Positions 1 to 8,960 of a stretch of DNA of 64,000 nucleotides are shown here, in pieces (within the stretch, counting starts at the first letter, position 1; the number at the start of each line of letters is the position of its first letter). The notes beneath the pieces were generated by a model, which saw only the letters and a program-made list of their open reading frames with translations, searched no databases and was not told where the DNA came from. Source of the stretch: Paenibacillus sp. RC67 (GTDB taxonomy: Bacteria > Bacillota > Bacilli > Paenibacillales > NBRC-103111); contig NZ_CP125098.1 in assembly GCF_030020805.1 (NCBI RefSeq), positions 7,891,001-7,955,000 of the forward strand, read 5' to 3'. The position numbers were made by a program, and so were the translations under genes.

Positions 1-1278
1 TTCACCAGCGGCATTGACGGCACTTATCACATAATAATAGGTAGTACCATTGGTTAAGCCGGTGTGAGTGAAGCTGGTACCCGTAGTCACATTAGTGATA
101 AGGGTATATGGTCCTCCGGCTGCTGCGCTCTGCTTGACGTTATAAGACGTTGCTCCAGACACACTGTTCCAGGAAAGAGTCATTTGTTTATTTCCCGCTG
201 AAGCAGCAGCATTCGTTGGTGCAGCCGGTCCTGCAGGTGCCGTTGTTGCCGTCGGTGTAATAGATACTTCATTGGAATATACGCTTGTGGATACTGAATT
301 GGCTGCTGTCACGACATATTTATACGTCTGTCCATTCGTTACTGCACTATCCGTATAGCTTAGTCCGTTTACCGGACCGCTGTTTAATTTGGTGTATGGC
401 CCGCCGCTAGCTGTACTGCGTCCTACATTGTAATAAACAGCATCCGTTACTGCATCCCAATTGAGCGTAACTTTATTGTCGCCAGCCGTACCGCTAAGTG
501 TTGGAGCTTCCAAGGATACCGGTAAACTAGCTGTCAAACTGGATACCGCCGTTGTCGAAGCAGCGTTATAGGAATTGAGCAGCGTGATGCTGTCGAACGA
601 TGCGGTAGCTGCTTTACCCACGGCGAATCCAACATTAACAGCCTGAGTGGCTGTGACGTCGGTAATGCTTTTACCGTTTATATTGGTCCACGTAATGTTC
701 ATACCGTCAGAAGTACCCATGTCAAAATACACATCTGCTTTCGTACCATTCCATTGTTTCCGAATACGCATATAGCTTGGGGGTGTATCATAGGTTACAT
801 CGACACTTGAAACCTTGTAACCGGAATTGCTTGCCGAACCTCCGGCAACGGATTTAGTAGTAACATAAGGTTGAAATTTGTTCCCCGTACCGTAATAATA
901 GCTGTACACAAAAGAACTGCCTTGATCCAATGTGCTCCGAACCAATACCCCTGCCTGAGCTCCACTAACATAAGGATAATTGGTTAGTTTGGCAATCAGA
1001 GTGAAGTCTCCGCTTATAGGAGTAAAAGCATATTGAAACTGCTCTGCTGTAGCAGTCTGATTCGTAATGCCATTCGATGCTGTGCTTGTAACCGTAAGCT
1101 TCCCTGTCGCCTTATCGTACGTATTTGTTCCCGTGGACCCGTTATAGCTCAAGCTGCTCCAGCCCGTAGGAAGTGAAGCTGCCTCTGCACTCGGTATACC
1201 GAGTATCGGGATATACGATGCCAGCAGTAAGAAGCACAGCATGATGCGTAATGTTTTTACCATAGTGCCTTTTTTCAT
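1..1278 (-). CDS. Secreted fibronectin type III protein, 3' end beyond window
   Basis: The reading frame is open from an ATG at 1278 to the window edge (426 codons, no stop), so only the N-terminal part is present. Residues 1-33 form a signal peptide with a hydrophobic core and an AEA-A cleavage site. Residues about 35-235 resemble a concanavalin/LamG-like or DUF1349 jelly-roll (GVLVRS, YMRIRKQW and ASFDSITL segments). Two fibronectin III repeats follow from about 256 and 352, each with the usual LxW, SYNV and TYYYVI pattern. An AAGGAGG at 1291-1297 supports the start, with rather long spacing. It is probably an exported carbohydrate-active or adhesion protein; the catalytic part, if any, is outside the window. 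It is the next minus-strand gene after the solute-binding protein, but a terminator separates them. Confidence 0.8.
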   Translation of the reverse strand, partial: MKKGTMVKTLRIMLCFLLLASYIPILGIPSAEAASLPTGWSSLSYNGSTGTNTYDKATGKLTVTSTASNGITNQTATAEQFQYAFTPISGDFTLIAKLTNYPYVSGAQAGVLVRSTLDQGSSFVYSYYYGTGNKFQPYVTTKSVAGGSASNSGYKVSSVDVTYDTPPSYMRIRKQWNGTKADVYFDMGTSDGMNITWTNINGKSITDVTATQAVNVGFAVGKAATASFDSITLLNSYNAASTTAVSSLTASLPVSLEAPTLSGTAGDNKVTLNWDAVTDAVYYNVGRSTASGGPYTKLNSGPVNGLSYTDSAVTNGQTYKYVVTAANSVSTSVYSNEVSITPTATTAPAGPAAPTNAAASAGNKQMTLSWNSVSGATSYNVKQSAAAGGPYTLITNVTTGTSFTHTGLTNGTTYYYVISAVNAAGE

Positions 1279-1297
1279 GTTGTCTATGAGCCTCCTT

Positions 1298-1595
1298 AAC
1301 CCTATTTGGTCTTGCCACAAATGTACCTTAGAATTTCCCACTCCTTTACGCGATGTGAACAACGCGACAAAGCCGCTCCTATCCCGTGCTCCTTTCCATG
1401 AAGATAGCAGCCTTGTCCACTGCTCCCCCATTATGCATCCCGCATTCTTTTCCCGACTATAATCATCTTGTCTGAAGGTAGTTGATTATCCCAGCAAGCT
1501 CTCATTACAGTCATATGCCGTTTTCAACCTGCCCTAGAGAAGCTTTTGGAGATAAGTTTTATCACCTTATACGGATGCTTCCTTATCCTGAACAA
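1298..1595 (-). other. Intergenic leader upstream of the FN3 protein
   Basis: About 300 bases without a convincing gene. It must hold the promoter and 5' leader of the FN3 gene. Several short inverted repeats are visible on the minus strand (CGCG arms around 1350-1370, AGCAG/CTGCT arms around 1405-1425), so the leader may be structured, but I could not match it to a known riboswitch class; in particular the GGCAAACC and GACGCAAAG signatures of GEMM-type c-di-GMP riboswitches are absent. No promoter stands out. Confidence 0.4.
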
Positions 1596-1618
1596 GAAAA
1601 AAAGCCCCTCAGAGGCTC
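1596..1618 (-). terminator. Rho-independent terminator after the solute-binding protein
   Basis: Read on the minus strand, AGCCTC-TGA-GGGGCT forms a 6-bp stem with a 3-base loop and is followed at once by a run of seven T. It lies 36 bases after the stop of the lipoprotein gene and closes the AraC-lipoprotein transcription unit. Confidence 0.8.
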
Positions 1619-1653
1619 ATCACCTCCAAGGAGCTATCGTACTCATTTAACTT

Positions 1654-3204
1654 TTAGGGTATCATTTGTTTAATTTCAGCATATTCAATGTTCAACTCGT
1701 TGATAATTTGATCGCCGCCGCTTATGCGCCATCTGTCGACTTCTTTCGTGAAGCCTCGCTCATCTATTTTTCCTAAAATAAATTGATACGTAGCATCCGT
1801 AATGATCGTTTGCAGCTCCGCACCTTTTTCCGCCTGTGTCTGTGAAAATAAGGAGGTTGTCGGATCATTGACTGCCATCTTGGCATTGTCCTCAATCATG
1901 CTCTGAATCTTGTTCTGCATTTCGCTTGTTTCCTCAAGCTGCAAGTACCTAATATCGAAAGTTCGCAGCGCATTCGCATAAGGCTCTACTTCCTGCTCGC
2001 GCAAGGTTTGCGTATCCGGAAATATTTTAATCGTCTTCCGGTCATCGTTCAATCTGTAATGGCGGTCCTCTAGCCCGTATGTGAGTAGATTGTTGACATT
2101 CTCCGACAAAAGGCTGTTAAAAAAGCCAAGAACATCGCGGAGCTCAGCTTCATTTTTTATACTCGATTTAGGAAACAGAAACAGCCCACCGAAGCCGCTT
2201 CCTCCCCATATCCGCTCCCCTTTTGGCCCTTTAATCCTGTTCAGAATATCTACATCGGCATCTTTATTTACCTTCTGGATGCGGTATTGCACGGAAGAGG
2301 CCAGCACATTACTGATCATCATCCCGGCTTCTCCTTTAATGAAACGGTCCTCCTGCTGTACCTTGCTAGTGACGGTAAAATCGGGGTTAATCAATTTCTC
2401 ATCATATAGTCTCTTCATGAATTTCATCGTGTTGAAATATTCGGATGTCATAAAATCAGGCGTAAGTTTCCCGTCTACAAGCCCCCAGCTGTTGGGAGTG
2501 CCGAAGTAAGAAGCTATATTTTTAAAGGCCCCGTATACAAGATCGTTGCGGTCGATTAGACCGTAGGTATCCTGCTTCCCGTTCCCATCCGGATCCCGAT
2601 ATGTAAAAGCTTGAAGTACCTCGTATAGATCCTCCATGCTTTTGGGCTCTTGCAAGCCAAGTCGATTCAACCAATCCTTCCGGAATTGAATCCCTTGTCT
2701 CGATTGCGGTCGCTCCCAATAAATTCCGTATGTTTTTCCGAAATAAGAAGCATTATTCATAATAGTCGGGTTCATAAACTTACTTATGAGAGGGTAGTCC
2801 TTCAAGTAAGGCCCAATTTCCCAGAACAAGCCGGATCGTATTCCGTTGACAATAGAAGGCTGCTTCACATCTACCGCCTTGACTTGCAGGACCTTGGGCA
2901 TCGTGCCCGTAGCAATGGCTGCCACCATCTTGTCCGAATAGATCGTATCCGGTACCCATGAGATAGCAAGCTTCGTCCTTGTCATGGATTGAAGCTCCTG
3001 AAGGATCGTATCCTTGGGCGGATCATCCTGATTCAATACAAGCATAAAGCTTATTTCTGCAGCAGATGCTGCTGCCTTGCCTTTGTCCTTCTTACCTTCA
3101 AGCTTGGACGATGGCTGCAATGAGCAGCCCGCCGTTGTTAAGGCAAGCAGCAGAACCATGCCAAGGTTCAAAATATATCGTCTGGTGCTCCATCTGTTCC
3201 GCAT
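1654..3204 (-). CDS. Extracellular solute-binding lipoprotein (ABC transporter family 1)
   Basis: A 516-residue lipoprotein with a basic N-terminus, a hydrophobic core and a lipobox TTAGC with the lipidated Cys at 27. The rest fits the large sugar-binding (LplA-like, SBP family 1) proteins of Paenibacillus: an EISFMLVLN first strand, a DPDGNGKQDTYG calcium-loop-like segment typical of this family near residue 210, and a long helical C-terminal lobe. It would sit on the outer face of the membrane and bind an oligosaccharide. The ATG has GGAGGG seven bases upstream. It starts 2 bases after the AraC-type gene, so the two are co-transcribed. No permease or ATPase genes are next to it, so it is an orphan binding protein or feeds a transporter elsewhere. 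The ligand cannot be told from sequence. Confidence 0.88.
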   Translation of the reverse strand: MRNRWSTRRYILNLGMVLLLALTTAGCSLQPSSKLEGKKDKGKAAASAAEISFMLVLNQDDPPKDTILQELQSMTRTKLAISWVPDTIYSDKMVAAIATGTMPKVLQVKAVDVKQPSIVNGIRSGLFWEIGPYLKDYPLISKFMNPTIMNNASYFGKTYGIYWERPQSRQGIQFRKDWLNRLGLQEPKSMEDLYEVLQAFTYRDPDGNGKQDTYGLIDRNDLVYGAFKNIASYFGTPNSWGLVDGKLTPDFMTSEYFNTMKFMKRLYDEKLINPDFTVTSKVQQEDRFIKGEAGMMISNVLASSVQYRIQKVNKDADVDILNRIKGPKGERIWGGSGFGGLFLFPKSSIKNEAELRDVLGFFNSLLSENVNNLLTYGLEDRHYRLNDDRKTIKIFPDTQTLREQEVEPYANALRTFDIRYLQLEETSEMQNKIQSMIEDNAKMAVNDPTTSLFSQTQAEKGAELQTIITDATYQFILGKIDERGFTKEVDRWRISGGDQIINELNIEYAEIKQMIP

Positions 3205-3206
3205 GA

Positions 3207-5594
3207 CTATCCCTCCATGGATGCTGAACCATTCGAATTGCCATCATCCTGCCGCCCCAATTCGCGGAATTTCCCTGGACTATAGCATTCTGTTTTACGG
3301 AAAGAGCGAATGAAGTTTTGGGAATTGTTGTAGCGCAGCCGCTCCGCGATCTCTTTTATCGGCATATCCGTTTCCATGAGCCACTTAATAGCAACCTTGT
3401 GGCGGTACTGAGCCAAATAAGCGCTGAAGGACACTTCCATGCTTTTGCGGAAAATGGTCGCCAGATAGCTTGAATTATAATGGAGACGGTCCGCACACGT
3501 ATCAATCGTAATGTCAGTGTCAAATTCGTCATGAATCATCTGTACCATTTGCTTCGACAAGGAAAGATGTCTTACTTCGGTCTGCCCCTCAATCCCGTTC
3601 ATGATAGGATCGATGATTTTGTCCATAAACCATGTTTCGCCAGACTCCGTTAGATTCAAGTGAAACAATTCGTCGAACAACGCCTGCTGCCGCTGCATCG
3701 GAATCGCCTGCCCCGTGACGCCATTGGCAAGACCAAGCATATTCATCAGCAAACGTACCGCATTAAACTGCATATCATAAGGATTTGGATTGCTTTGCTC
3801 AATTTCGTGTAATAGCTTGGGAAGCAGCGACCCGACCCGCTCCCTATCAACCAGCTTCACCGCATCAAACAGCTCTGATTGCAGAGCAAATGGATAAGAA
3901 TAGTGGAGGACATGGTATTCACCCAAGTCGCCGAAGTAGCCGATACCTTCATCACCAAAGAAGGCGTGTCTTTTCACTGCCTCAACCGCTTCTTCATAGG
4001 CTCGGGGAATATCCGGCAAGCGCTGGTACGGGACACTGATACCGATGTTCACCTTTAAATTCAGCACCTCAGCCGCTGTTTGCTGAACGAGTCTTGCAGC
4101 TGCGTAGGCTTCTGATAAAAACAATTCCTCAGAACCCGCTTCGCCGGTCAAGACCGTCGTTTGTGTTCTGCCAAGCACGATAGGCTGCAGCCTTTGGTCA
4201 GCTCCAATGAGCTCCTCGACCATATTGTTAACTGCAAATAGCAGCAGATCGATATCCTTTTCCGAAAATCGGGTATTCTCCAGACTGCCGATTTGTAGGG
4301 CCAGCACATAGAAGCGCGAGAAATCCTGGCGCATGCCGAGGCTTTCCATCCGTTCGACAATCTCCCCCTCCTTCATGCCAAACAAGAACAGCTTGACCAT
4401 CAAAAACGTACGCAGCAGCTCGGTCTGGCCCTCCAGCCTGCTTTCTAAGCGTCTTTTCGTATCAAATAACGTATGAACCTGCTCCCCTATCACTTGAATT
4501 TCATCCAACGATTTCTTGGAGGCTGTCATGCCCATTTGGGACAAAACCTCATTGTATATTTGGGCAATAGGTCGGTACAATCGCTTCGTCCACAGCAAGA
4601 TCGCAATAATGGACAGCAATAACAGTCCGATGCAAATATACAAGGTGAACCAACCGATCTCCCGAGATGAACGGGTTAGTTGATCCAGTGTAACGACGGA
4701 CACATACGTCCAACCGTTATAATCCGATTTGCGGTACGTAACCATAAAGGATTGGTGATCTATGTTCATGTTATACTGGCCTGTCCGCTCCTCGGGGAGC
4801 TGCCTTACGGATTGCCGCAGCGATTCGTCCAGACCTTCCAGAGTTACACCCTTATGTACAAATAAGCGTCTGTCTTGATCAAACAACAGTACGGCTTCAT
4901 GATCTGCATTGACGGAGATCAATTGGCTCAAGCTACAGGCCGGAATTTGAATCATTGCGGTTCCGAGGCTCCTGTAAGCCGTAAGAGGAAGCTTTTTCAG
5001 CAAATTGACATTCGTCTGACAGTTGTTCACCAAGGATGATCGGATAGCGCTTTCATCAACCTGGTTGGCTGACGGCATAGCCGTTGGGATGCTAGCGTCT
5101 TTTGAACCGGATGAAGCTTTGGAACTTCCAATTTCCCAGACGGAGGGCGCGGCCGGATTAGGCATGGCCGATGTGTTTCCTTTTATCCAGGCATCCAGCC
5201 GATATAGGCCGTCATTTTTAATAAGCCAGTTGCCGGCCGTACTCCATATCTGGATATCATCTATCCCTGTATCGAGACGCTGAAGACTGCTAAGCTCTGT
5301 TTTCACCTGGGTATACAGTTGGAATTGATCTGGATTTAGCGGCTCATTGAGTGCCGTTTGAATAATTTTGGAGCCAAGGAAGTGAGTTGTCGCCTGATCT
5401 ACTACCTTCAAGGAATGCTCCACGTTCATCTGCGTTTGCTGAAGGCTTAGCGCCGTTTCTTTATTCATTTTCTCCAGTACGACACCAGAAGACTTGATAT
5501 AGGAAAATAAACCAAGCAGCACGACTGGCATCGTGGTAATAATAAAGCATAATAATACCCATCTCACATAATAACGGTTCGGCTGCTTCTTCAT
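3207..5594 (-). CDS. AraC family regulator with extracytoplasmic sensor domain
   Basis: About 795 residues. Near the N-terminus a membrane helix (WVLLCFIITTMPVVLLG) and another about 300 residues later (FTLYICIGLLLLSIIAILL) enclose an extracytoplasmic, probably Cache-like, sensor domain. A cytoplasmic linker follows, and the last 100 residues are a double helix-turn-helix AraC domain (TIDTCADRLHYNSSYLA and IKEIAERLRYNNSQNF). Such one-piece transmembrane regulators are usual in Paenibacillus next to sugar-binding lipoproteins and probably control the adjacent 1654-3204 gene. An in-frame GTG exists at 5609, but the Shine-Dalgarno-like AAAGGGTGA overlaps it, so I prefer the ATG at 5594. The inducing ligand is unknown. 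Confidence 0.87.
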   Translation of the reverse strand: MKKQPNRYYVRWVLLCFIITTMPVVLLGLFSYIKSSGVVLEKMNKETALSLQQTQMNVEHSLKVVDQATTHFLGSKIIQTALNEPLNPDQFQLYTQVKTELSSLQRLDTGIDDIQIWSTAGNWLIKNDGLYRLDAWIKGNTSAMPNPAAPSVWEIGSSKASSGSKDASIPTAMPSANQVDESAIRSSLVNNCQTNVNLLKKLPLTAYRSLGTAMIQIPACSLSQLISVNADHEAVLLFDQDRRLFVHKGVTLEGLDESLRQSVRQLPEERTGQYNMNIDHQSFMVTYRKSDYNGWTYVSVVTLDQLTRSSREIGWFTLYICIGLLLLSIIAILLWTKRLYRPIAQIYNEVLSQMGMTASKKSLDEIQVIGEQVHTLFDTKRRLESRLEGQTELLRTFLMVKLFLFGMKEGEIVERMESLGMRQDFSRFYVLALQIGSLENTRFSEKDIDLLLFAVNNMVEELIGADQRLQPIVLGRTQTTVLTGEAGSEELFLSEAYAAARLVQQTAAEVLNLKVNIGISVPYQRLPDIPRAYEEAVEAVKRHAFFGDEGIGYFGDLGEYHVLHYSYPFALQSELFDAVKLVDRERVGSLLPKLLHEIEQSNPNPYDMQFNAVRLLMNMLGLANGVTGQAIPMQRQQALFDELFHLNLTESGETWFMDKIIDPIMNGIEGQTEVRHLSLSKQMVQMIHDEFDTDITIDTCADRLHYNSSYLATIFRKSMEVSFSAYLAQYRHKVAIKWLMETDMPIKEIAERLRYNNSQNFIRSFRKTECYSPGKFRELGRQDDGNSNGSASMEG

Positions 5595-5728
5595 GTACTG
5601 TGTGTTCACCCTTTGTCTTGTTCAACCGGTGGAAGCGCATTCTGGCGATTATTTATCCTATTGTAACACATGCCACCACTGTCAAGAAGATACCATTTTA
5701 CAGGGTTGGATTGTTGCATTTATTTCCA

Positions 5729-5760
5729 TGTAACCTTTCTGTAGCCTGCAAGTTCTAATA
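5729..5760 (+). promoter_or_regulatory. Candidate ECF sigma autoregulatory promoter
   Basis: TGTAACCTTTC followed after about 13 bases by GTTCTAATA resembles the AAC-containing -35 and CTAA-type -10 elements of ECF sigma promoters of the SigV/SigW kind. It lies 40-70 bases before the sigma factor gene, where an autoregulated promoter is expected. The -10 match to CGTC is poor, so this is a candidate only. Confidence 0.4.
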
Positions 5761-5801
5761 CATGTAAACAAAAAACAAGAGCACATTTACAAAAAAAGAA
5801 G

Positions 5802-6341
5802 GTGATTAACCTGGATTCGCATGTGGACATCGTTGTAAAAGCCCAAGCTGGTGACCGGGAAGCATTCATTCAACTCATGAGGGAACTGGAATCGCCATTA
5901 TATCGAACGGCACGGTCGATTCTGAAACAAGAAGAAGACTGCGCGGATGCCCTGCAGGAGACAATGCTGAATGCTTTCAAGTCTATACATTCTTTAAGAG
6001 AACCCGCATTTTTCAAAACATGGGTATTCCGAATTCTTATAAACGAGTGTAACAAGATGTTGAAAAAAAAGGCACGATCCGTACCGTATGGTGAACTTCC
6101 TGATGTTCCGACCGTATCAGCCGATTATGAAAAAATTGATTTGTGGGAAGCGGTCAGCCACCTGGAGGAAGGTCAGCGTATCGTCATAGTTCTTCATTAT
6201 TTTCAGGACATGCCCCTTAGTCAGGTTGGAGAAGTGCTTGATATTTCAGCAGAAGCAGTCAAGACCCGTCTGCATAGGGCGAGGAAGAAATTGCAGCATT
6301 TTTTTTCAAATCCATCAAGAAATGGAGCTGAGGCACGGTGA
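5802..6341 (+). CDS. ECF RNA polymerase sigma factor (SigV-like)
   Basis: Up to 179 residues, the normal size for an ECF sigma factor. Region 2 runs from about residue 15 to 85 (REAFIQLM, DCADALQETMLNAFKSI, FKTWVFRILINEC) and region 4 from about 115 to 168 (QRIVIVLHYFQDMPLSQVGE, then SAEAVKTRLHRARKKL). It directs polymerase to a stress regulon after release from the membrane anti-sigma factor encoded next, whose GTG start overlaps this stop by 4 bases (GTGA). The start is uncertain: the only Shine-Dalgarno, AAGAAGGTGA at 5797-5804, overlaps the GTG at 5802, which makes the in-frame CTG at 5811 a real alternative. No standard in-frame ATG lies nearby. Confidence 0.88.
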   Translation: MINLDSHVDIVVKAQAGDREAFIQLMRELESPLYRTARSILKQEEDCADALQETMLNAFKSIHSLREPAFFKTWVFRILINECNKMLKKKARSVPYGELPDVPTVSADYEKIDLWEAVSHLEEGQRIVIVLHYFQDMPLSQVGEVLDISAEAVKTRLHRARKKLQHFFSNPSRNGAEAR

Positions 6342-7522
6342 ATAGTTCTTTAGACGATAAACTCAAAGAGGCTCAGGACATGCTGCCTGACCCAATGCCG
6401 CCAATTGTACGTTCCAAATTGGACGAAACTTACGAAATGATTAAGCAAATGGAGCTGCCTGTAAGGGGCAAGCAGGAGCCCGTAAGGAATAAAATGAGTT
6501 TGCTTAAGAAAGCCGGACTGTCCGCAGCTGCTGCAGCAGTATTAGGAACCGTCACTATTGGATCCGGCTTCGTATCGCCAGTCATGGCTGAAGCTTTAAA
6601 ACAAATCCCGATTTTAAGCAGCATTTTTAATTTATGGGGGCAAAATAATGGAGATCCGGGAATTCAACAGGCTGACAACTACTTTACCAACGTCAACAAA
6701 AGTGTGACGCAGGGCGGTTTGACGATGAATATTTCAACCTCCGTTTTTGATGGCACCCGCGTTGTAATGGAATTAAATACTCCGGGCAATCGATTATATG
6801 TTGATCCTACAGCAGTAGACTCTCCTTCGACGAAAGGATCTGTTGAAAAGATCGAAGCTCTCTACAAGGGACAGCTTCTCGCAGTCGATTACGGAACTCT
6901 GGATATGGAAAGCTCCAATCATTTACTCATGGAAGTATCTGGAACCCTTCTTGAGCAAAGTCCCGATGACAGCTCTGCATTAAAGCGGGTTTCATTTCCG
7001 AAACGATTTGATTTGACCATGAATGTAAAACTAAAAGGTTATGAGAAACCCTTTCAGCTCGTCGTGCCGGTAATCCAGACAACCCAGAACACAGTATTAA
7101 CATCCAAAGAGACCAAGTCTTTCGATAACATCAACTTGAAGATTAACAAGCTTGAGATGACACCACTCACAACTCAATTGGATATTAGCTATACAACCAA
7201 GCCAGGGCAAAATATCAACGATATGCTTGCCTCCGTTCCAGCCAAATATAAGCATGAAAGCGGCAGTTTCATAGCCCTTCACTACGATGTAGTGGATGAT
7301 CAAGGCGTTTATCTCAAGCCTCTTGGCGGCTCGGCTTTTAGAGTAGAATCTATGCTTTTACGATTCGAGCCTTTCAAGACAATGCCTAAATCTGTAACCA
7401 TAAAGCCTTACCTGATGCTATCAGATGGAGAAGCACCCGCCGGTGCAGTCGGAAGAGTAGAGCTTACGAATATATCCAAAGAGTACATTCCTGAGCTTGA
7501 ATTTACATTACCTGTAAAATAG
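6338..7522 (+). CDS. Membrane anti-sigma factor, DUF4179 family
   Basis: 394 residues. A short cytoplasmic N-terminal part (about 1-57) is followed by one membrane helix (AGLSAAAAAVLGTVTIGSG, about 58-80) and a large outside domain with the DUF4179 signature (TQGGLTMNISTSVFDGTRVV) and a C-terminal immunoglobulin-like DUF5643 region. In this family the N-terminal part holds the ECF sigma factor and the outer domain senses an envelope signal. The 4-base overlap with the sigma gene supports translational coupling and the partner relation. The signal is not known. Confidence 0.85.
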   Translation: MNSSLDDKLKEAQDMLPDPMPPIVRSKLDETYEMIKQMELPVRGKQEPVRNKMSLLKKAGLSAAAAAVLGTVTIGSGFVSPVMAEALKQIPILSSIFNLWGQNNGDPGIQQADNYFTNVNKSVTQGGLTMNISTSVFDGTRVVMELNTPGNRLYVDPTAVDSPSTKGSVEKIEALYKGQLLAVDYGTLDMESSNHLLMEVSGTLLEQSPDDSSALKRVSFPKRFDLTMNVKLKGYEKPFQLVVPVIQTTQNTVLTSKETKSFDNINLKINKLEMTPLTTQLDISYTTKPGQNINDMLASVPAKYKHESGSFIALHYDVVDDQGVYLKPLGGSAFRVESMLLRFEPFKTMPKSVTIKPYLMLSDGEAPAGAVGRVELTNISKEYIPELEFTLPVK

Positions 7523-7552
7523 CTGTAATCGGCTTTACTTCGCGCGGCAGAA

Positions 7553-8296
7553 CTAGAGAAAAGTCTTTATCCTCTTTTGCATAGATTCTTGATGGTAGGC
7601 AAACTGCTTGTGTCTATGCCCATTGGCCCCAGACGGGTGTGGGAACCCCCATAGACATTGTTCGGCAGTCAGCCTGCCTTCACTTACGAGAAGCTGAAGA
7701 ATATCCTCTACCCTTTTTCCTAACGGTATGATGAGCGTATGCTTCATAATTTCAAGCTCATCCTGTACAGATGATGATAACGCATGTTTCATAAGGAATT
7801 CGCTTGATAACAGATTAGGATGAGTCCCGCTATAATTTTTCTTCTCAACAAAAACCGGATATCGCAACAAAGAGGTAGTATGCAGCAGTATTTTATGCTC
7901 CTCCTGAAACAATGTCCCGCAGGACGGTATGTTCAAATGCCGATGCAGATCAAGAGCATCCAGCATACGGATCAATTCATTCCTCATTGTACCCGCGAAT
8001 CTTGCTGCCTCTTTTGCTTTTCTGCATATTTCCTCATCCAAAAGACCCTCTTCTAGGCCCCTTCTTGCCTCTTGAATGGCTATTCTCATTTGAGCCCAAC
8101 CAGGTGTTAGCCCGACAATGACCACCTTGGCAGAAGGATTCATATACTCATTGTGCGGTGCATAGTACATTTCGAGTTTCCCGCTACGTTCCATTAAAAA
8201 CTTGTCTACCAACAGCTCTTCTTTGGATAGAGCCGTGTCCTTAGGGAGGGAAAGTATCGCTGGTTTATACATTGGGAAATGGCTTGAAATCAGCAT
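7553..8296 (-). CDS. Uracil-DNA glycosylase-superfamily-like protein
   Basis: 247 residues. Two motifs suggest the UDG fold: GLTPGWAQM at about 62-70 in the place of motif A (GxxPG), and FPHPSGANGH near residue 218 in the place of the HPS-x-x-N motif B. The usual catalytic Asp or Asn of motif A is not obvious after PG. It could be a base-excision enzyme of an uncharacterised UDG subfamily or a catalytically changed relative. The ATG has GGAG 9 bases upstream. The gene faces the anti-sigma gene tail to tail and is not in an evident operon. Confidence 0.6.
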   Translation of the reverse strand: MLISSHFPMYKPAILSLPKDTALSKEELLVDKFLMERSGKLEMYYAPHNEYMNPSAKVVIVGLTPGWAQMRIAIQEARRGLEEGLLDEEICRKAKEAARFAGTMRNELIRMLDALDLHRHLNIPSCGTLFQEEHKILLHTTSLLRYPVFVEKKNYSGTHPNLLSSEFLMKHALSSSVQDELEIMKHTLIIPLGKRVEDILQLLVSEGRLTAEQCLWGFPHPSGANGHRHKQFAYHQESMQKRIKTFL

Positions 8297-8408
8297 GCGT
8301 TACGCTCCATTATCATAATAACAGCTCCACTTGTTCAACTTACTTTTTTATACTTTTGGCGTTGTCATTAGCCTAGAGTCAATCCATGGACTAAACAGCA
8401 AGCCATAC

Positions 8409-8451
8409 AAAAAAACAATAAGATCCTCCCTCCGCGGGACTTCACTTATTG
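8409..8451 (-). terminator. Terminator after the GIY-YIG gene
   Basis: On the minus strand AATAAG and CTTATT arms enclose an inner TCCC/GGGA pairing, and the 3' arm is followed by GTTTTTTT. It lies 17 bases after the stop of the GIY-YIG gene. Confidence 0.7.
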
Positions 8452-8467
8452 CCTTTTAAGTATCCTT

Positions 8468-8836
8468 TTATTTGTACAGCACTTTCTCAATATTGTACTT
8501 TGCTTTTAATTTATTGATGATATAGGTCTCGTAAATTTCTCTATCAACGGGGTCCTCAACAATACAAACATCAATTTTAGTTACTTCATTCCTATGATCC
8601 TTCATTGGAGACACCGTATCTTCGAAATGCTTCTTAATTCTTGGTCTTAGCTTCCTAGCCTTCCCAACAAACAACAGCTCATCCTTGGCATTGTAAAACA
8701 TAAAAATGCCGCCTTTTTCCCTAGAAATCAGGTGAAAATCCGTAAATCCGTAAATGTTGCTGAGCTCGGGGTTAATCTGTTTGTCAATGGAAACATCCGC
8801 TGCTGGAATTGTAATATTTATCAAGGTATGGTTCAC
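8468..8836 (-). CDS. GIY-YIG nuclease-fold protein
   Basis: 122 residues. The central part (GGIFMFYNAKDELLFVGKAR, about 42-62, then RPRIKKHF) matches the GIY-YIG fold of UvrC-type endonucleases, with the first motif degenerate (GIF-MFY) and the conserved Arg of the LRxRIKKH helix present. The C-terminal Glu expected as metal ligand is plausible in the DREIYETYII segment. It may be a small DNA nicking or repair nuclease. Start is a GTG with a weak ribosome site. It is a single-gene unit closed by its own terminator. Confidence 0.7.
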   Translation of the reverse strand: MNHTLINITIPAADVSIDKQINPELSNIYGFTDFHLISREKGGIFMFYNAKDELLFVGKARKLRPRIKKHFEDTVSPMKDHRNEVTKIDVCIVEDPVDREIYETYIINKLKAKYNIEKVLYK

Positions 8837-8960
8837 TTCTTTCTTCTATTTAGAAGTAAATCTTATCACATAACTTGACCTAAAACCATGTTCTATGCTG
8901 GAAATGCTAGAGGAATCCGTTAGATTTCCAAAGTTGTTCTGCTGTCGTTTGAGGTAGAGC

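Noticed and set aside
1298..1595. Possible c-di-GMP riboswitch before the FN3 gene
   Set aside because: Secreted FN3 proteins are sometimes under such control, but the conserved riboswitch core sequences are not there.
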